Made by a program: the position numbers and the translations under genes | Shown: positions 34,649 to 43,892 of the stretch, in pieces | How positions within the stretch are numbered: the first letter of the stretch is position 1 | Layout: each line of letters opens with the position of its first letter | Notes under the pieces: model-generated | What the model was told of the DNA's origin: nothing | Database searches by the model: none | What the model saw: the letters and a program-made list of their open reading frames with translations, nothing else | Source: Mesobacillus sp. AQ2 | GTDB taxonomy: Bacteria; Bacillota; Bacilli; Bacillales; Cytobacillaceae | NCBI RefSeq assembly: GCF_030122805.1 | Contig: NZ_CP126080.1 | Coordinates: forward strand, 315,001 to 379,000 | Length of the DNA stretch: 64,000 nucleotides | Direction of reading: 5' to 3'

Positions 34649-34782
34649 GCTCAAAATAGGTTAACCTTAAACTAGCACAGACAAATGGGCGGGAACATAC
34701 ATAGTATTAGTGGAAAGATGCCGCTGTTTTTTGCCATCATAGACAGAAAATGAAGGATCAGCATGGTTTTATGGTTTTTGAG

Positions 34783-35212
34783 TGTCATTGAGGTAATGAC
34801 GGACAAAAAAACTGTGGAAAAAGAAATATGTGTCCGTCACCAAGGCTATGACGGACAAAAATAGTACTGAAAACGAAAGAACTGTCCGTCAACAAGGCAA
34901 TGATGGACAAAAATCGAAGGAAAAGTGAAAAAACTGTCCGTCATCAAAGCTATGATGGACAAAAATCCAAGGAAACACGAAAAAAGTGTCCGTCATCAAG
35001 GTTATGACGGACAAAAATCGAAGGAAAATCGAAAAAAGTGTCCGTCACCGAGGCTATGATGGACAAAAATCGAAGGAAAATCGAAAAAAGTGTCCGTCAA
35101 CAAGGCTATGCGGACAAAAATCGAAGGAAATACGAAAAAAGTGTCCGTCATCGAGCCTATGATGGACAAAAATTGAGGGAAAAGCGAAAGAACTGTCCAT
35201 CATCGATGCTTG
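34783..35212 (+). repeat. Phased array E: nine 52-bp units each carrying a TGTCCGTCA / TGACGGACA hairpin
   Basis: TGTCCGTCA starts at 34831, 34883, 34935, 34987, 35039, 35091, 35142 and 35194 (last variant TGTCCATCA): steps of 52, 52, 52, 52, 52, 51 and 52. An earlier unit with a 4-base deletion starts at 34783. Each complete unit is a 27-base inverted repeat (left arm, about 9-base loop such as TCAAGGCTA, right arm) and a 25-base A-rich linker (AAAATCGAAGGAAAATCG type). Arm changes from TGACGG to TGATGG keep a G-T pair. The last unit lacks its right arm. Confidence 0.93.
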
Positions 35213-35309
35213 GGAAGGTAGAAGGTTAGCCCAAGTGAGGACGAAGGAGTAATATAAAGGATACCATGAAAAGTTAAACGGAAGTTACAATAAGTTAGGG
35301 GTGAACCGA

Positions 35310-35753
35310 TTGAGCAACAGCAAGTTGGACGATTATTTGCAGCAGGGGATCCATGGTGCGAAGCAGACGAAGCCTGATGAAAGAAGAAGGTTCCTGACGA
35401 CTTTGCGTGAAAGGGTTGTTATCGCGCTTACACAGGGAGAGGTCATGAGGAAAGGCGTTGAACCGGAAGTTGAGCAGCTGATGGATGAAAATCGCAATGC
35501 CCATCTTTTTTTAAATGGCAATATATCATATCGATATTTATCAGAATACATTAAAGCAGCAGAAAAACGGGGTATCGAGTTTACAATCGTGACCAATAAA
35601 GATTATGATTCCGAGTTGGGACTTGTTTTAGCGCATGACCATGCAATCGATAAGGAGGAAATTTATCTCGGTAAAAAGAAACCTGTTATCCAAGCGGCAC
35701 CGGCCAAGAAAAAGGGTTTCTTATCTGGATTTGGTAAGTTATTTAGGAAATGA
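35310..35753 (+). CDS. yueI: YueI family protein, DUF1694
   Basis: A 147-residue soluble protein of the DUF1694 family, matching B. subtilis YueI: KLDDYLQQGIHGAKQTKPDERRRFLTTLRERVVIALTQGEV and the C-terminal EIYLGKKK, then a basic tail (AKKKGFLSGFGKLFRK). Fold and role suggest an RNA or nucleotide-related function, but none is proven. TTG 35310 is preferred because AGGGGTGA (35297-35304) is five bases upstream; GTG 35301 lies within that SD. In B. subtilis yueI sits beside pncA-pncB, which here are 12 kb away. Confidence 0.82.
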   Translation: MSNSKLDDYLQQGIHGAKQTKPDERRRFLTTLRERVVIALTQGEVMRKGVEPEVEQLMDENRNAHLFLNGNISYRYLSEYIKAAEKRGIEFTIVTNKDYDSELGLVLAHDHAIDKEEIYLGKKKPVIQAAPAKKKGFLSGFGKLFRK

Positions 35754-35782
35754 GCAGCCCTGCAGGGTTAGCTCATTTTTTT
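35751..35782 (+). terminator. Terminator after yueI
   Basis: TGAGC-AGCCCTGC pairs with GCAGGGTTA-GCTCA, followed by seven T residues; it begins at the yueI stop codon. Confidence 0.82.
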
Positions 35783-35821
35783 ATGACCATCATACTTTTC
35801 AAAAAATTCACAAAAATAACA

Positions 35822-35882
35822 TTGAAAAACGACAATGTTGTCGTTATAATAAAAACAAGTAAAACGACACCGATGTCGTTTT
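35822..35882 (+). promoter_or_regulatory. Promoter with two palindromic TetR-type operators
   Basis: TTGAAA (35822-35827), a 17-bp spacer and TATAAT (35845-35850) form a near-consensus promoter. Two copies of a 9-4-9 palindrome, AAAACGACA-N4-TGTCGTTTT, lie at 35826-35847 (in the spacer; last two bases differ) and 35861-35882 (over the transcript start and leader), 35 bp apart. The downstream operon encodes a TetR regulator, so autorepression released by the exporter's substrate is the natural reading. Confidence 0.88.
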
Positions 35883-35899
35883 AATTCGGAGGGATGACA

Positions 35900-37162
35900 A
35901 TGGACGGTCTTTTAAAAAATAAAGGCTTTATCACATTAATGGTGGCACAGTTAATTTCTAGCATTGGTGACTGGTTAAGTGTTGTGGCGATCATCACGAT
36001 GGTTGGATTGAAGTGGGAAGCATCGCCGATGGAGGTTTCTCTTATCATTCTGTGTTTGGCAGTCCCGATGGCGCTTCTTGGGCCATTTACTGGAACGATT
36101 GCTGATAGGTTTAACAGAAAGTCATTAATGATATTTTCGGATTTGATTAGGGCCGGACTTATTCTTGCGCTTGCCTTTGCTGAGTCTTTATGGACTGTTT
36201 ATACATGCTTGTTCATCGTCGGCATGCTCTCGGCGGTATTTGTACCGGCAAAGAATGGCAAGCTTAAAGAACTGGTCGACCAGGAAAATATGAAAAGCGC
36301 AATGTCCATCACCTCCATGATTGATTCCGGGACGAAGGTGTTGGGCCCATTGTTAAGCGGCCTGCTGGTCTCGGCTTTTGGAACACAGCTAGTGTTTTTT
36401 ATCGATTCAGGTACCTTTATCATTTCGGCGCTGCTGCTGTTTGCTTTGCCAAAGTCAATCGCAAAGCCGACTGAATCGGAAACTAAGGAAGCTTCTACAT
36501 TTAAAGAGGATTTCATGGAAGGAATCAGGTTCATCAAAGGAAGTCGTTACTTAATCGTTGGTATGATTGTTTTAGGGGTCAGCCTCTTGATTTTGCAACT
36601 GTCTGACTCTCAAATCATCGTTTTATTGAGGGAATTACCGAATGCCTCTCCCGATTTGTTTGGTTATATTGTTACAGCATCTGGGGTCGGGATGTTTTTA
36701 ACCGGACTGCTTTTGGCTAAAAAAACGGACTATAATGCGCTAATCCTGTTGTTTATTGGGGTTTGCGGAATTGGCGTCAGTTTTAGTATGATGGCTGTAT
36801 TGACACGATTTGATTTAGCACTGCCAGCTTTATGGGGATCAGGGCTGGGGTTGTTAGCGGGGTTTTCAGCCGGTTTCGTCTTTATTCCGTTTCAGGCTGC
36901 TGTCCAGACTGAAACTCCTGTCCACATGACAGGCAGGGTATTCGGCGTTATGAATAGCGTGACCACAACGGCAACGATCATTGGCCCATTGGCTGGAGGC
37001 TTGCTTGCAACGGTGCTCGGAGTTGTCCCGACATTTGTGATTACCGCCCTTTTGCTGATTGCAGTCTCAATCGTTGGGTTAATCTTTAAAAGCAGCATAG
37101 AACGGGGGAGAACGAATGTCTCCGAAAGTAAGTCAGGAGCACATGAAACAGCGTCGAGCTGA
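35900..37162 (+). CDS. MFS family exporter
   Basis: A 420-residue, 12-segment major facilitator of the MFS_3 (macrolide efflux/EntS-like) type: ISSIGDWLSVVAIITMVG in helix 1, GTIADRFNRKSLMIFSDLIRA as the motif A loop, and GRVFGVMNSVTTTATIIGPLAGG in the second half. Likely a drug or metabolite exporter; the substrate is unknown. ATG 35900 is preferred to ATG 35894, since GGAGGG is seven bases upstream. It overlaps the TetR gene by 47 bases, so exporter and sensor are made from one mRNA. Confidence 0.88.
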   Translation: MDGLLKNKGFITLMVAQLISSIGDWLSVVAIITMVGLKWEASPMEVSLIILCLAVPMALLGPFTGTIADRFNRKSLMIFSDLIRAGLILALAFAESLWTVYTCLFIVGMLSAVFVPAKNGKLKELVDQENMKSAMSITSMIDSGTKVLGPLLSGLLVSAFGTQLVFFIDSGTFIISALLLFALPKSIAKPTESETKEASTFKEDFMEGIRFIKGSRYLIVGMIVLGVSLLILQLSDSQIIVLLRELPNASPDLFGYIVTASGVGMFLTGLLLAKKTDYNALILLFIGVCGIGVSFSMMAVLTRFDLALPALWGSGLGLLAGFSAGFVFIPFQAAVQTETPVHMTGRVFGVMNSVTTTATIIGPLAGGLLATVLGVVPTFVITALLLIAVSIVGLIFKSSIERGRTNVSESKSGAHETASS

Positions 37163-37742
37163 GATACTGCAGGCGGCTAAGGAGGTGTTCATTGAGCATG
37201 GTTACGAGCGGGCCACGATGAAGCACATCATGGATGCTGCGAGTGTCAGCAGAGGCGGTCTGTATCAATATTTTTCTAGTAAAGAAGATGTGTTTGAAAC
37301 AATCCTTGAAGAAGCTTTAGATATAGAATTAGAGGTAACGCTGGATATGGTAAAACAACATGCTACCTCTTATTGGAATATGCTGATGAAAACCATGTTT
37401 GGGAACGATGGGGAGCCTGATGATGAAATGGATCCTTTAGCGCCGGCAAAACTTGAGTATTTTATTATTGGAAGAAATGATGAACACAGGAGAGAATACG
37501 GCTCGACCCGATATGGTAATGGTGTGAAGATATTTGCGAACATTATTGAACAAGGCCAAAAAAGCGGTGAATTCAGCTCGAGGTTTGGTCATGAAATTAT
37601 TGCGCGTTCAATCATTACGTTTATCGATGGCTTAGCTGTAGACGATGCCATGTTATCGAGGGCAGACCTGAAAATCAAGGAGCAATCGATATTGTTTGTG
37701 GACTATTTAAAAATGGCACTTGGAATTGATTGCCGAGGATAG
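37116..37742 (+). CDS. TetR/AcrR family repressor
   Basis: A 208-residue regulator. The N-terminal helix-turn-helix (RRAEILQAAKEVFIEHGYERATMKHIMDAASVSRGGLYQYFSSKEDVFETI, about residues 12-60) is typical of TetR, and the C-terminal domain is the variable ligand pocket and dimer interface. Its own SD, GGGGGAG, lies in the exporter gene. It most likely binds the two AAAACGACA palindromes upstream of the exporter, which also control its own synthesis. Confidence 0.92.
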   Translation: MSPKVSQEHMKQRRAEILQAAKEVFIEHGYERATMKHIMDAASVSRGGLYQYFSSKEDVFETILEEALDIELEVTLDMVKQHATSYWNMLMKTMFGNDGEPDDEMDPLAPAKLEYFIIGRNDEHRREYGSTRYGNGVKIFANIIEQGQKSGEFSSRFGHEIIARSIITFIDGLAVDDAMLSRADLKIKEQSILFVDYLKMALGIDCRG

Positions 37743-37791
37743 AAAATAACGCATTTTAGAGGGCTTCTGGCTTTATGGAATTATAAAAGAT

Positions 37792-37822
37792 AAACGGGGT
37801 GGAGATGGATTCCATCCCGTTT
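37792..37822 (+). terminator. Hairpin after the exporter-TetR operon
   Basis: AAACGGGGTGGA (37792-37803) pairs with TCCATCCCGTTT (37811-37822), with one G-T pair. It lacks a strong T tract, so termination may be inefficient; the next gene converges on it. Confidence 0.55.
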
Positions 37823-37866
37823 GTTGTGTGGACGCTGGATGATGCGGCAGCAATAATCAAAAAGTT

Positions 37867-38565
37867 TTAAATAAAAATGAACAATAATGTAGAAATGCCA
37901 ACTCCTAAAATAAACGGAAGCAGCTTGCTTTTGCGTTCTTTTGGCAGTTCTTCCTTAACGGTGTTTAATAAGATGCCTCCTGCGAGCCAACTGAACCAAA
38001 GAGCAAACAAGGTGGTAGGGAGTGTGACGAAGAAGCCGAGCAGCCAACCCGCAAAAACAGAAAGAGCCAGTAGCAGCGAACCCCATGGGTCATATCGCTT
38101 TTGATGGTCCAGCCGAAGCCCCACATCATTAACCATCAGGTGTAGAATGAAAGCGACCGTGAAAATGATTAAGGATTTAGGCTCCTGCTTCAACCCTTTA
38201 ATCAGGTAATAGCCTATAAATGAGTTATAGAGAACGAAGGCTCCTATATGAAAAGTAAAGACGGTTGTATCCGGTTTTGATGATTTCACAAAATGATTTA
38301 TAGAATAAAAGGCAATAAAGCCAACAGTCGCAACTAAGTACAAACTATAATCTTCAAATTTTTTTGGGATGGGGATAAGGATATTGAACTCCTTCTGGAT
38401 CTTTTGGAATTCAGGTAAAAGATGAATGATGACATAGGCAACGGATGCACCGCCGGCAAAGCTTAGAATTGGTTTTCGCGGCTGCTCCATCAATTTGGAG
38501 TAGTATTTTACAGATAGATGGACTCCTGCTAACAGGATTACCAGAAAAAAAGTCAAAATAGCCAA
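37867..38565 (-). CDS. Polytopic membrane protein, ZIP-like
   Basis: A 232-residue protein with about seven or eight transmembrane segments. The N-terminal part (SFAGGASVAYVIIHLLPEFQ), the middle (FHIGAFVLYN; LHLMVNDVGLRLDH) and the end (SWLAGGILLNTVKEELPKER) carry His/Glu/Asp in membrane helices in the manner of ZIP metal transporters, but the match is remote. TTG 38565 is chosen because AAGGAGGG stands ten bases upstream; the open frame continues to 38742, but that stretch is not membrane-like and contains no better SD. Substrate unknown. Confidence 0.65.
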   Translation of the reverse strand: MAILTFFLVILLAGVHLSVKYYSKLMEQPRKPILSFAGGASVAYVIIHLLPEFQKIQKEFNILIPIPKKFEDYSLYLVATVGFIAFYSINHFVKSSKPDTTVFTFHIGAFVLYNSFIGYYLIKGLKQEPKSLIIFTVAFILHLMVNDVGLRLDHQKRYDPWGSLLLALSVFAGWLLGFFVTLPTTLFALWFSWLAGGILLNTVKEELPKERKSKLLPFILGVGISTLLFIFI

Positions 38566-38709
38566 GTTTTTTTTACCCTCCTTAGGCTTTTCCTTCCCTC
38601 TGTAAATCAGCCGCAAACTATGAAAAGAAGAACACATTTGCAAAATGACATTATATATCTGCGATCTTCCTTCACTTCTGTTAAAATAGTACAAAAAGCA
38701 AGGCTTGTA

Positions 38710-38739
38710 TTGCTTTAACGCGGAAAACTTTGCTATGAT
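38710..38739 (+). promoter_or_regulatory. SigA promoter of gatCAB
   Basis: TTGCTT (38710-38715), an 18-bp spacer and the extended -10 TGC-TATGAT (38731-38739), about 40 bases before the gatC start. Confidence 0.65.
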
Positions 38740-38779
38740 CATTATTATTGTCTGACGATTTAAAAATGGAGGTGCTATT

Positions 38780-39070
38780 ATGTCAAGGATTTCAGAAGAT
38801 CAGGTGAAGCATGTCGCACACCTGGCGAGACTGGCGATTACTGAGGAAGAGGCGCAAATGCTGACAGACCAGCTGGATAAAATCATTACATATGCAGAAC
38901 AGTTGAATGAACTGAATACGGATAATGTTGAGCCGACTGCTCATGTGCTTGAAATAAAGAATGTTATGCGCGAGGACCGTGCCGAAAAGGGCCTTCCGCG
39001 CGAAGAAGTTTTAAAGAATGCGCCTGAACACCAGGGTGGGCAGATCAAAGTACCTGGAATTATGGAGTAG
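38780..39070 (+). CDS. gatC: Glu-tRNA(Gln)/Asp-tRNA(Asn) amidotransferase subunit GatC
   Basis: The small 96-residue subunit that holds GatA and GatB together. [21 protein letters not shown] and the C-terminal [25 protein letters not shown] are conserved. The complex amidates misacylated Glu-tRNA(Gln), needed in bacteria that lack GlnRS. SD GGAGGTG. It leads the operon. Confidence 0.95.
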   Translation: MSRISEDQVKHVAHLARLAITEEEAQMLTDQLDKIITYAEQLNELNTDNVEPTAHVLEIKNVMREDRAEKGLPREEVLKNAPEHQGGQIKVPGIME

Positions 39071-39081
39071 GAGGATCGGCG

Positions 39082-40539
39082 ATGGGTTTATTTGAACATA
39101 AGATTTCGGAGCTTCATGAGCTTTTACATAAGAGAGACCTGAGTGTTTCCGACCTGGTCGATGAATCATTCAAGCGGATTGGCGAGGTTGAAGGCAAGGT
39201 ACAGTCGTTCTTGACATTGGATGAAGACAATGCAAGGGCAACAGCGAAGGCATTGGATGAGAAAGCCGTGAAAAACGCTCCAGCCAATAAATTATACGGC
39301 TTGCCAATCGGCATTAAAGATAATATCGTCACGAACGGATTGCGCACGACGGCAGCGAGCAAGATTCTCGAAAACTTCAATCCTATTTACGATGCAACTG
39401 TCATCCAGAAGCTGAAGCAGGCTGAAACGGTGACTATCGGCAAGCTGAACATGGACGAGTTCGCGATGGGATCATCCAATGAAAACTCTGGCTTCCAAAA
39501 AACGCTCAACCCTTGGGACCTTGAGCGTGTTCCAGGTGGATCTTCAGGCGGTTCCGCTGCTTCGGTTGCAGCAGGTGAAGTGCTGTTCTCTTTGGGTTCT
39601 GATACAGGCGGATCTATCCGGCAGCCGGCATCATTCTGTGGTGTGGTCGGCATGAAGCCTACATATGGCCTTGTATCCCGTTTCGGATTGATTGCGTTCG
39701 CGTCATCTTTGGACCAAATTGGCCCAATCACCCGAAATGTTGAAGACAATGCCTTTCTGTTAAAAGCGATCGCGGGTCACGACCAGATGGATTCAACTTC
39801 TGCAAAAGTAGATATCCCGGACTATATCGGTTCCCTGACTGGCGATATAAAAGGATTGAAGATCGCCGTTCCAAAGGAATATCTCGGCGAGGGAGTAAAT
39901 GAAGAGGTGCGCAAATCTGTCATGGACGCACTTAAAGTACTTGAACGCCTTGGAGCTACATGGGAAGAGGTTTCCCTGCCGCACTCCAAGTATGCTCTAG
40001 CTACTTATTATCTTTTATCTTCATCCGAAGCGTCCGCTAACCTGGCGCGCTTTGATGGTGTCCGCTATGGCTATCGTACACCGAATGCGGAGAATCTGAT
40101 CGAAATGTATAAAAAGACTCGTGCAGAAGGCTTCGGTGAGGAAGTAAAACGCCGGATTATGCTTGGTACTTTTGCGCTAAGCTCTGGTTATTATGATGCT
40201 TACTATAAAAAGGCCCAGAAGGTCCGTACGCTGATCAAGCAGGACTTTGAAAAAGTATTCGAACAATATGATGTCATTGTTGGACCAACAACACCAACGC
40301 CAGCCTTCAAACTTGGCGAGAATACAAGAGACCCGATGACAATGTACGTAAATGATATTTTAACGATCCCGGTCAACCTGGCAGGTGTGCCGGCCATTTC
40401 GGTTCCGTGCGGACTTGATAAAGGTCTCCCGCTAGGTTTGCAAATCATCGGACGCCATTTTGATGAAAGCACAGTATATAAAGTTGCCCATGCATTCGAG
40501 CAGGCAACAGAATTCCATAAACAACAACCTGAATTGTAA
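39082..40539 (+). CDS. gatA: Amidotransferase subunit GatA
   Basis: GatA is the glutamine-hydrolysing subunit, an amidase-signature enzyme of 485 residues. The Ser-cisSer-Lys triad is visible: Lys in [10 protein letters not shown], Ser in [13 protein letters not shown] and Ser in [15 protein letters not shown]. Ammonia is channelled to GatB. It follows gatC by 11 bases with SD AGGAGGA. Confidence 0.97.
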   Translation: MGLFEHKISELHELLHKRDLSVSDLVDESFKRIGEVEGKVQSFLTLDEDNARATAKALDEKAVKNAPANKLYGLPIGIKDNIVTNGLRTTAASKILENFNPIYDATVIQKLKQAETVTIGKLNMDEFAMGSSNENSGFQKTLNPWDLERVPGGSSGGSAASVAAGEVLFSLGSDTGGSIRQPASFCGVVGMKPTYGLVSRFGLIAFASSLDQIGPITRNVEDNAFLLKAIAGHDQMDSTSAKVDIPDYIGSLTGDIKGLKIAVPKEYLGEGVNEEVRKSVMDALKVLERLGATWEEVSLPHSKYALATYYLLSSSEASANLARFDGVRYGYRTPNAENLIEMYKKTRAEGFGEEVKRRIMLGTFALSSGYYDAYYKKAQKVRTLIKQDFEKVFEQYDVIVGPTTPTPAFKLGENTRDPMTMYVNDILTIPVNLAGVPAISVPCGLDKGLPLGLQIIGRHFDESTVYKVAHAFEQATEFHKQQPEL

Positions 40540-40552
40540 AGGGGTGAAAACG

Positions 40553-41980
40553 ATGAAGTTTGAAACGGTAATTGGGCTTGAGGTCCATGTTGAATTAAAA
40601 ACAGATTCGAAAATCTTTTCGGCGAGTCCGAACCATTTTGGTGCCGAGCCGAATACAAATACAACCGTGATCGACCTTGGCTATCCAGGAGTACTGCCGG
40701 TCGTGAATAAGAAAGCAGTCGATTACGCTATGAAAGCCGCTATGGCTCTGAATTGTGAAATTGCAGAGCACACGAAATTCGACCGCAAAAACTATTTTTA
40801 CCCGGATAACCCGAAGGCCTACCAGATTTCCCAGTTCGATAAGCCAATCGGTGAGAACGGCTGGATTGAGATTGAGGTAAATGGCTATAAAAAGAAAATC
40901 GGCATCACCCGCATCCATATGGAAGAGGATGCCGGCAAATTGACACACGGCAATGGCTATTCACTAGTGGACTACAACCGCCAGGGAACGCCGCTCGTGG
41001 AGATCGTATCGGAGCCCGATATACGCACTCCGGATGAGGCATATGCTTATCTTGAAAAGCTTAAGTCCATCATCCAGTATACGGGCGTATCGGATTGCAA
41101 GATGGAAGAAGGTTCACTCCGCTGTGATGCGAATATTTCCATCAGGCCGGTTGGCCAGGAGGAATTCGGCACGAAAACCGAGCTGAAGAACCTGAACTCC
41201 TTCAACTTCGTTCGCAGGGGCCTCGAGTATGAAGAAAAGCGTCAGGAAGAGGAAATCCTTGCTGGACGTGAAATTCAGCAGGAAACAAGGCGATATGATG
41301 AGTCAACAAACACTACGATCTTAATGCGTGTAAAAGAAGGGTCGGATGACTATCGTTATTTCCCTGAACCGGACCTGCCTGACCTTTACATTGATGAAGA
41401 GTGGAAAGCAAGAGTCCGTGCGGAGATTCCAGAACTACCGGACGAGCGCAAGAAGCGATATGTTGAAGAGATGGGACTGCCAGCTTATGATGCTGAAGTG
41501 TTAACTGTTTCTAAGGAAATGGCTGATTTCTTTGAATCGGCTGTGAAGGCAGGAGCAGACCCTAAACAGGCGTCAAACTGGCTTATGGGTGAATTCTCTG
41601 CCTACCTGAAGGCTGAATCGAAAGAGCTGCATGAAACAGCATTGACTCCTGAAGGGCTTGCCGGGTTGATCAAGCTGATTGAGAACGGCACAATCTCTTC
41701 CAAGATCGCCAAGCAGGTATTCAAGGAATTGGTTGAAAAAGGCGGCGACCCTGAGAAAGTCGTCAAGGAAAAGGGACTCGTCCAAATTTCCGACGAAGGT
41801 GCACTGCTAAAAATCATCACCGAAATTATCGACGCCAACCCGCAATCCGTCGAAGACTTCAAGGGCGGGAAGGACAAGGCAAAGGGCTTCCTTGTCGGCC
41901 AGATCATGAAAGCAACCAAAGGCCAGGCGAATCCGCCGTTAGTAAACAAATTGCTTGTTGAGGAATTGAATAAGAGATAA
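40553..41980 (+). CDS. gatB: Amidotransferase subunit GatB
   Basis: GatB binds the misacylated tRNA, phosphorylates the glutamate side chain and amidates it. It is 475 residues from ATG 40553, which has SD AAAGGGGTG; upstream in-frame starts lie within gatA and are not used. Signatures: [55 protein letters not shown] and the C-terminal YqeY-like tail with [14 protein letters not shown] strong terminator follows. Confidence 0.97.
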   Translation: MKFETVIGLEVHVELKTDSKIFSASPNHFGAEPNTNTTVIDLGYPGVLPVVNKKAVDYAMKAAMALNCEIAEHTKFDRKNYFYPDNPKAYQISQFDKPIGENGWIEIEVNGYKKKIGITRIHMEEDAGKLTHGNGYSLVDYNRQGTPLVEIVSEPDIRTPDEAYAYLEKLKSIIQYTGVSDCKMEEGSLRCDANISIRPVGQEEFGTKTELKNLNSFNFVRRGLEYEEKRQEEEILAGREIQQETRRYDESTNTTILMRVKEGSDDYRYFPEPDLPDLYIDEEWKARVRAEIPELPDERKKRYVEEMGLPAYDAEVLTVSKEMADFFESAVKAGADPKQASNWLMGEFSAYLKAESKELHETALTPEGLAGLIKLIENGTISSKIAKQVFKELVEKGGDPEKVVKEKGLVQISDEGALLKIITEIIDANPQSVEDFKGGKDKAKGFLVGQIMKATKGQANPPLVNKLLVEELNKR

Positions 41981-41985
41981 TAGCG

Positions 41986-42016
41986 AAAGCTGGCGAACCA
42001 ATCGCCAGCTTTTTTG
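41986..42016 (+). terminator. Terminator after gatCAB
   Basis: AAAGCTGGCGA pairs perfectly with TCGCCAGCTTT, followed by TTT. Confidence 0.9.
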
Positions 42017-42098
42017 TCGATATTTCCCGGGAAAAAGGGAAATGTACACCGAAAAATAGTCCTATAAATACACTGATGCTAATATTAGTATAAGAACG

Positions 42099-42364
42099 CA
42101 ACAGGTGCTGGCCGTTATTTTATTAAGAGATATTGACCTTGATCTGCCTTACATAAAAAAAGAAAAGATTACTAATGTTGAGCTGGATCAAAGACCATCC
42201 TGAAGAAGGTAAAAGAAGTCGTAATCGAATTTAACAGGCTCAACGACGAATACGATCATTTCATAGAAACACTGGAACGTGAAGAATTATTCGAGTTCAT
42301 TGATGATAAAACGTGGGAAGCCGGTCTGGTGCTTGACGATGATATTACAGAAGATTTTGGTTGA
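42099..42364 (+). pseudogene. Frameshifted remnant of an unrecognised small gene
   Basis: Two protein-like stretches follow each other in different frames. The first (42099-42203) reads QQVLAVILLRDIDLDLPYIK and on to a stop. The second (open from 42182, ending at the stop at 42364) reads through KKVKEVVIEFNRLNDEYDHF to VLDDDITEDFG. They appear to join near 42180-42203, so one indel would restore a single 85-90-residue product. No start codon with an SD is evident, and the family is not recognised. Gene debris next to a broken SMI1/KNR4 gene fits loss of a toxin-immunity or similar accessory locus. Confidence 0.5.
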
Positions 42365-42468
42365 AGAGGTTCCGAATGAAGTGGTCTATGGAATATTTTA
42401 AGAAAAGCAGTCTGGAAAAGTCATTGGGCCGGTTCAATAACGTTGATTAAAATTCAGGAGTTGTGCTC

Positions 42469-42998
42469 ATGTATAAGGGATTTCTGCAAAAAATAGACAA
42501 GCTTTATAATGATGACCGGAAAAAACTCTGGACTGGCACGATTCTGTATGAAGACTGGTGGCAAACAAATATCCAAAAGCCTTTGAATCTTGAAGAATTA
42601 CATTCACTCGAAGACGAAATAGGCAATATGCCGAATCACTTTAAAGAATTCCTGTTAACGTCGAATGGATGCTACTTGTTTGATATTTTAAGGGTCGCTG
42701 GTAAACAGAATGGTTATAGAGGTATGACCATTGAGGAACAGATTCATCAGCCAATCTCATTTCGGAATATTTCGCCTTACTCACGCAATACAAAACACCT
42801 GGATGGCTTATTTGTATTTGCGGATTCGATGCTCACAGGCACATTTTTCGCATTAACGAAGAAGGTCAGATACTTCAATTAGAATTAAGGAACTTTAAGC
42901 CTATTAATACCTATCAAACTCTGATGGAATTGCTTGAAGCAGTATACGAGGCAGGCGAGAGGCTGGTTATTAACAAAGAATATCTGGATTTTGAATAA
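42469..42998 (+). pseudogene. SMI1/KNR4 family gene broken by a one-base frameshift
   Basis: From ATG 42469 (SD AGGAG) the frame encodes an SMI1/KNR4-type domain: LNLEELHSLEDEIGNMPNHF, FLLTSNGCYLF and HLDGLFVFADSM. Near 42842, after MLTG, it runs out of frame to a stop at 42882. The other frame continues HIFRINEEGQILQLELRNF through INKEYLDFE to a stop at 42998, exactly the expected C-terminus. A single deleted base near 42842 explains this. SMI1/KNR4 proteins are often immunity proteins against contact toxins. A sequencing error is the alternative. Confidence 0.75.
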
Positions 42999-43000
42999 GA

Positions 43001-43026
43001 AAACAAAAGGCCCTTCAATCAGGGCC
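43001..43026 (-). terminator. Terminator of the leftward gene at 43036
   Basis: On the minus strand AGGCCCT and AGGGCCT form a stem followed by TTTGTTTTC, just beyond the stop codon of the leftward gene. Confidence 0.8.
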
Positions 43027-43035
43027 TGATTTAGA

Positions 43036-43773
43036 TTATTGCCGGTCACCATGCGTCAATATTCTGATCAAAGATTCCTTATCCTCGACTGTCTGCTGAA
43101 GAAATTCTGTATTAAAGATCAAGTATATTGGTGCTGTATATATTCGAAGCTCTGGATAATGTGTCTTTTTCAATTCCTCCATATTATCTGATATCTGAAA
43201 GGAATCAAGCTTTTCCTTTACCTCTTCAGGAATGTCGAACTTTTCTGACTCTCCACGTGGAACAATTGCAAGGACAGCAAGTTTTTCAGGATCCTTTGAT
43301 AAAAAATCATATAGGGGTGGAAGTTCTTCGATATCTAGCTTCACATAGTAAGTACTAAATTCCTTTCTCCATATTGCTTTTATCTTAAAATAGGTTCTTT
43401 CCATGTACGGGTTTTTTGGAATGGGAATGCTGGTCCCTTTAACAATCTTCTTTTCCATGCCTGGTAATGTAATTATCTGGCTGATTAAAATAGAATCAGG
43501 CTCTATTTCTGGAGGAAATGAGACTTCGAGTGTTTCTCTTTCCTTGACCTTTGATGGATTCATGCCAGCCATGGCTTTGAGCGGATCCATTTTCTCCGTC
43601 TTGGTGCCATGCCAATCATATTGGCCGAGAATTTGTGGAATCTCCTGTCCATTCACCGTTACGATTGGTACAGGCGGCTTTTCCTCTTTATATAATTTGT
43701 AGCGGTCCATGGCGATCAATACGGTCAAAAGCAATATGGTTGATGTTCCATAGAATAGCAGCTTTCTCTTCAT
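43036..43773 (-). CDS. Uncharacterised signal-anchored protein
   Basis: A 245-residue protein with one N-terminal transmembrane segment (KLLFYGTSTILLLTVLIAM) and a long soluble domain predicted to be outside the cell. It has Pro-rich elements (EEKPPVPIVTVNGQEIPQILGQYDW) and otherwise mixed alpha/beta character. I do not recognise the family. Two adjacent ATG codons are possible (43776, 43773); the second is better spaced from GAGGGG. It is a single-gene unit with its own terminator. Confidence 0.7.
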   Translation of the reverse strand: MKRKLLFYGTSTILLLTVLIAMDRYKLYKEEKPPVPIVTVNGQEIPQILGQYDWHGTKTEKMDPLKAMAGMNPSKVKERETLEVSFPPEIEPDSILISQIITLPGMEKKIVKGTSIPIPKNPYMERTYFKIKAIWRKEFSTYYVKLDIEELPPLYDFLSKDPEKLAVLAIVPRGESEKFDIPEEVKEKLDSFQISDNMEELKKTHYPELRIYTAPIYLIFNTEFLQQTVEDKESLIRILTHGDRQ

Positions 43774-43854
43774 CATTTTCCCCTCACGCTTAAGTGGTCA
43801 CTATATGAATTCTATTAAGAATATGTAATTTCCTGTAAGATTTTATCGGAATGT

Positions 43855-43883
43855 AAAAAAACCACAGAGAAAGATCTCTGTGG
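43855..43883 (-). terminator. Terminator of the proline symporter gene
   Basis: On the minus strand CCACAGAGA pairs with TCTCTGTGG, followed by TTTTTT. Confidence 0.9.
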
Positions 43884-43892
43884 TACCAGATT

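Noticed and set aside
35038-35229. ORF with repeated Lys/Arg-rich segments
   Set aside because: It is only a translation of the 52-bp units of array E; it has no SD and the repeat pitch (52, not a multiple of three) shifts frame from unit to unit.
40460-40552. Extended start of gatB
   Set aside because: The extension lies within the gatA 3' end; ATG 40553 has a strong SD and the conserved N-terminus.
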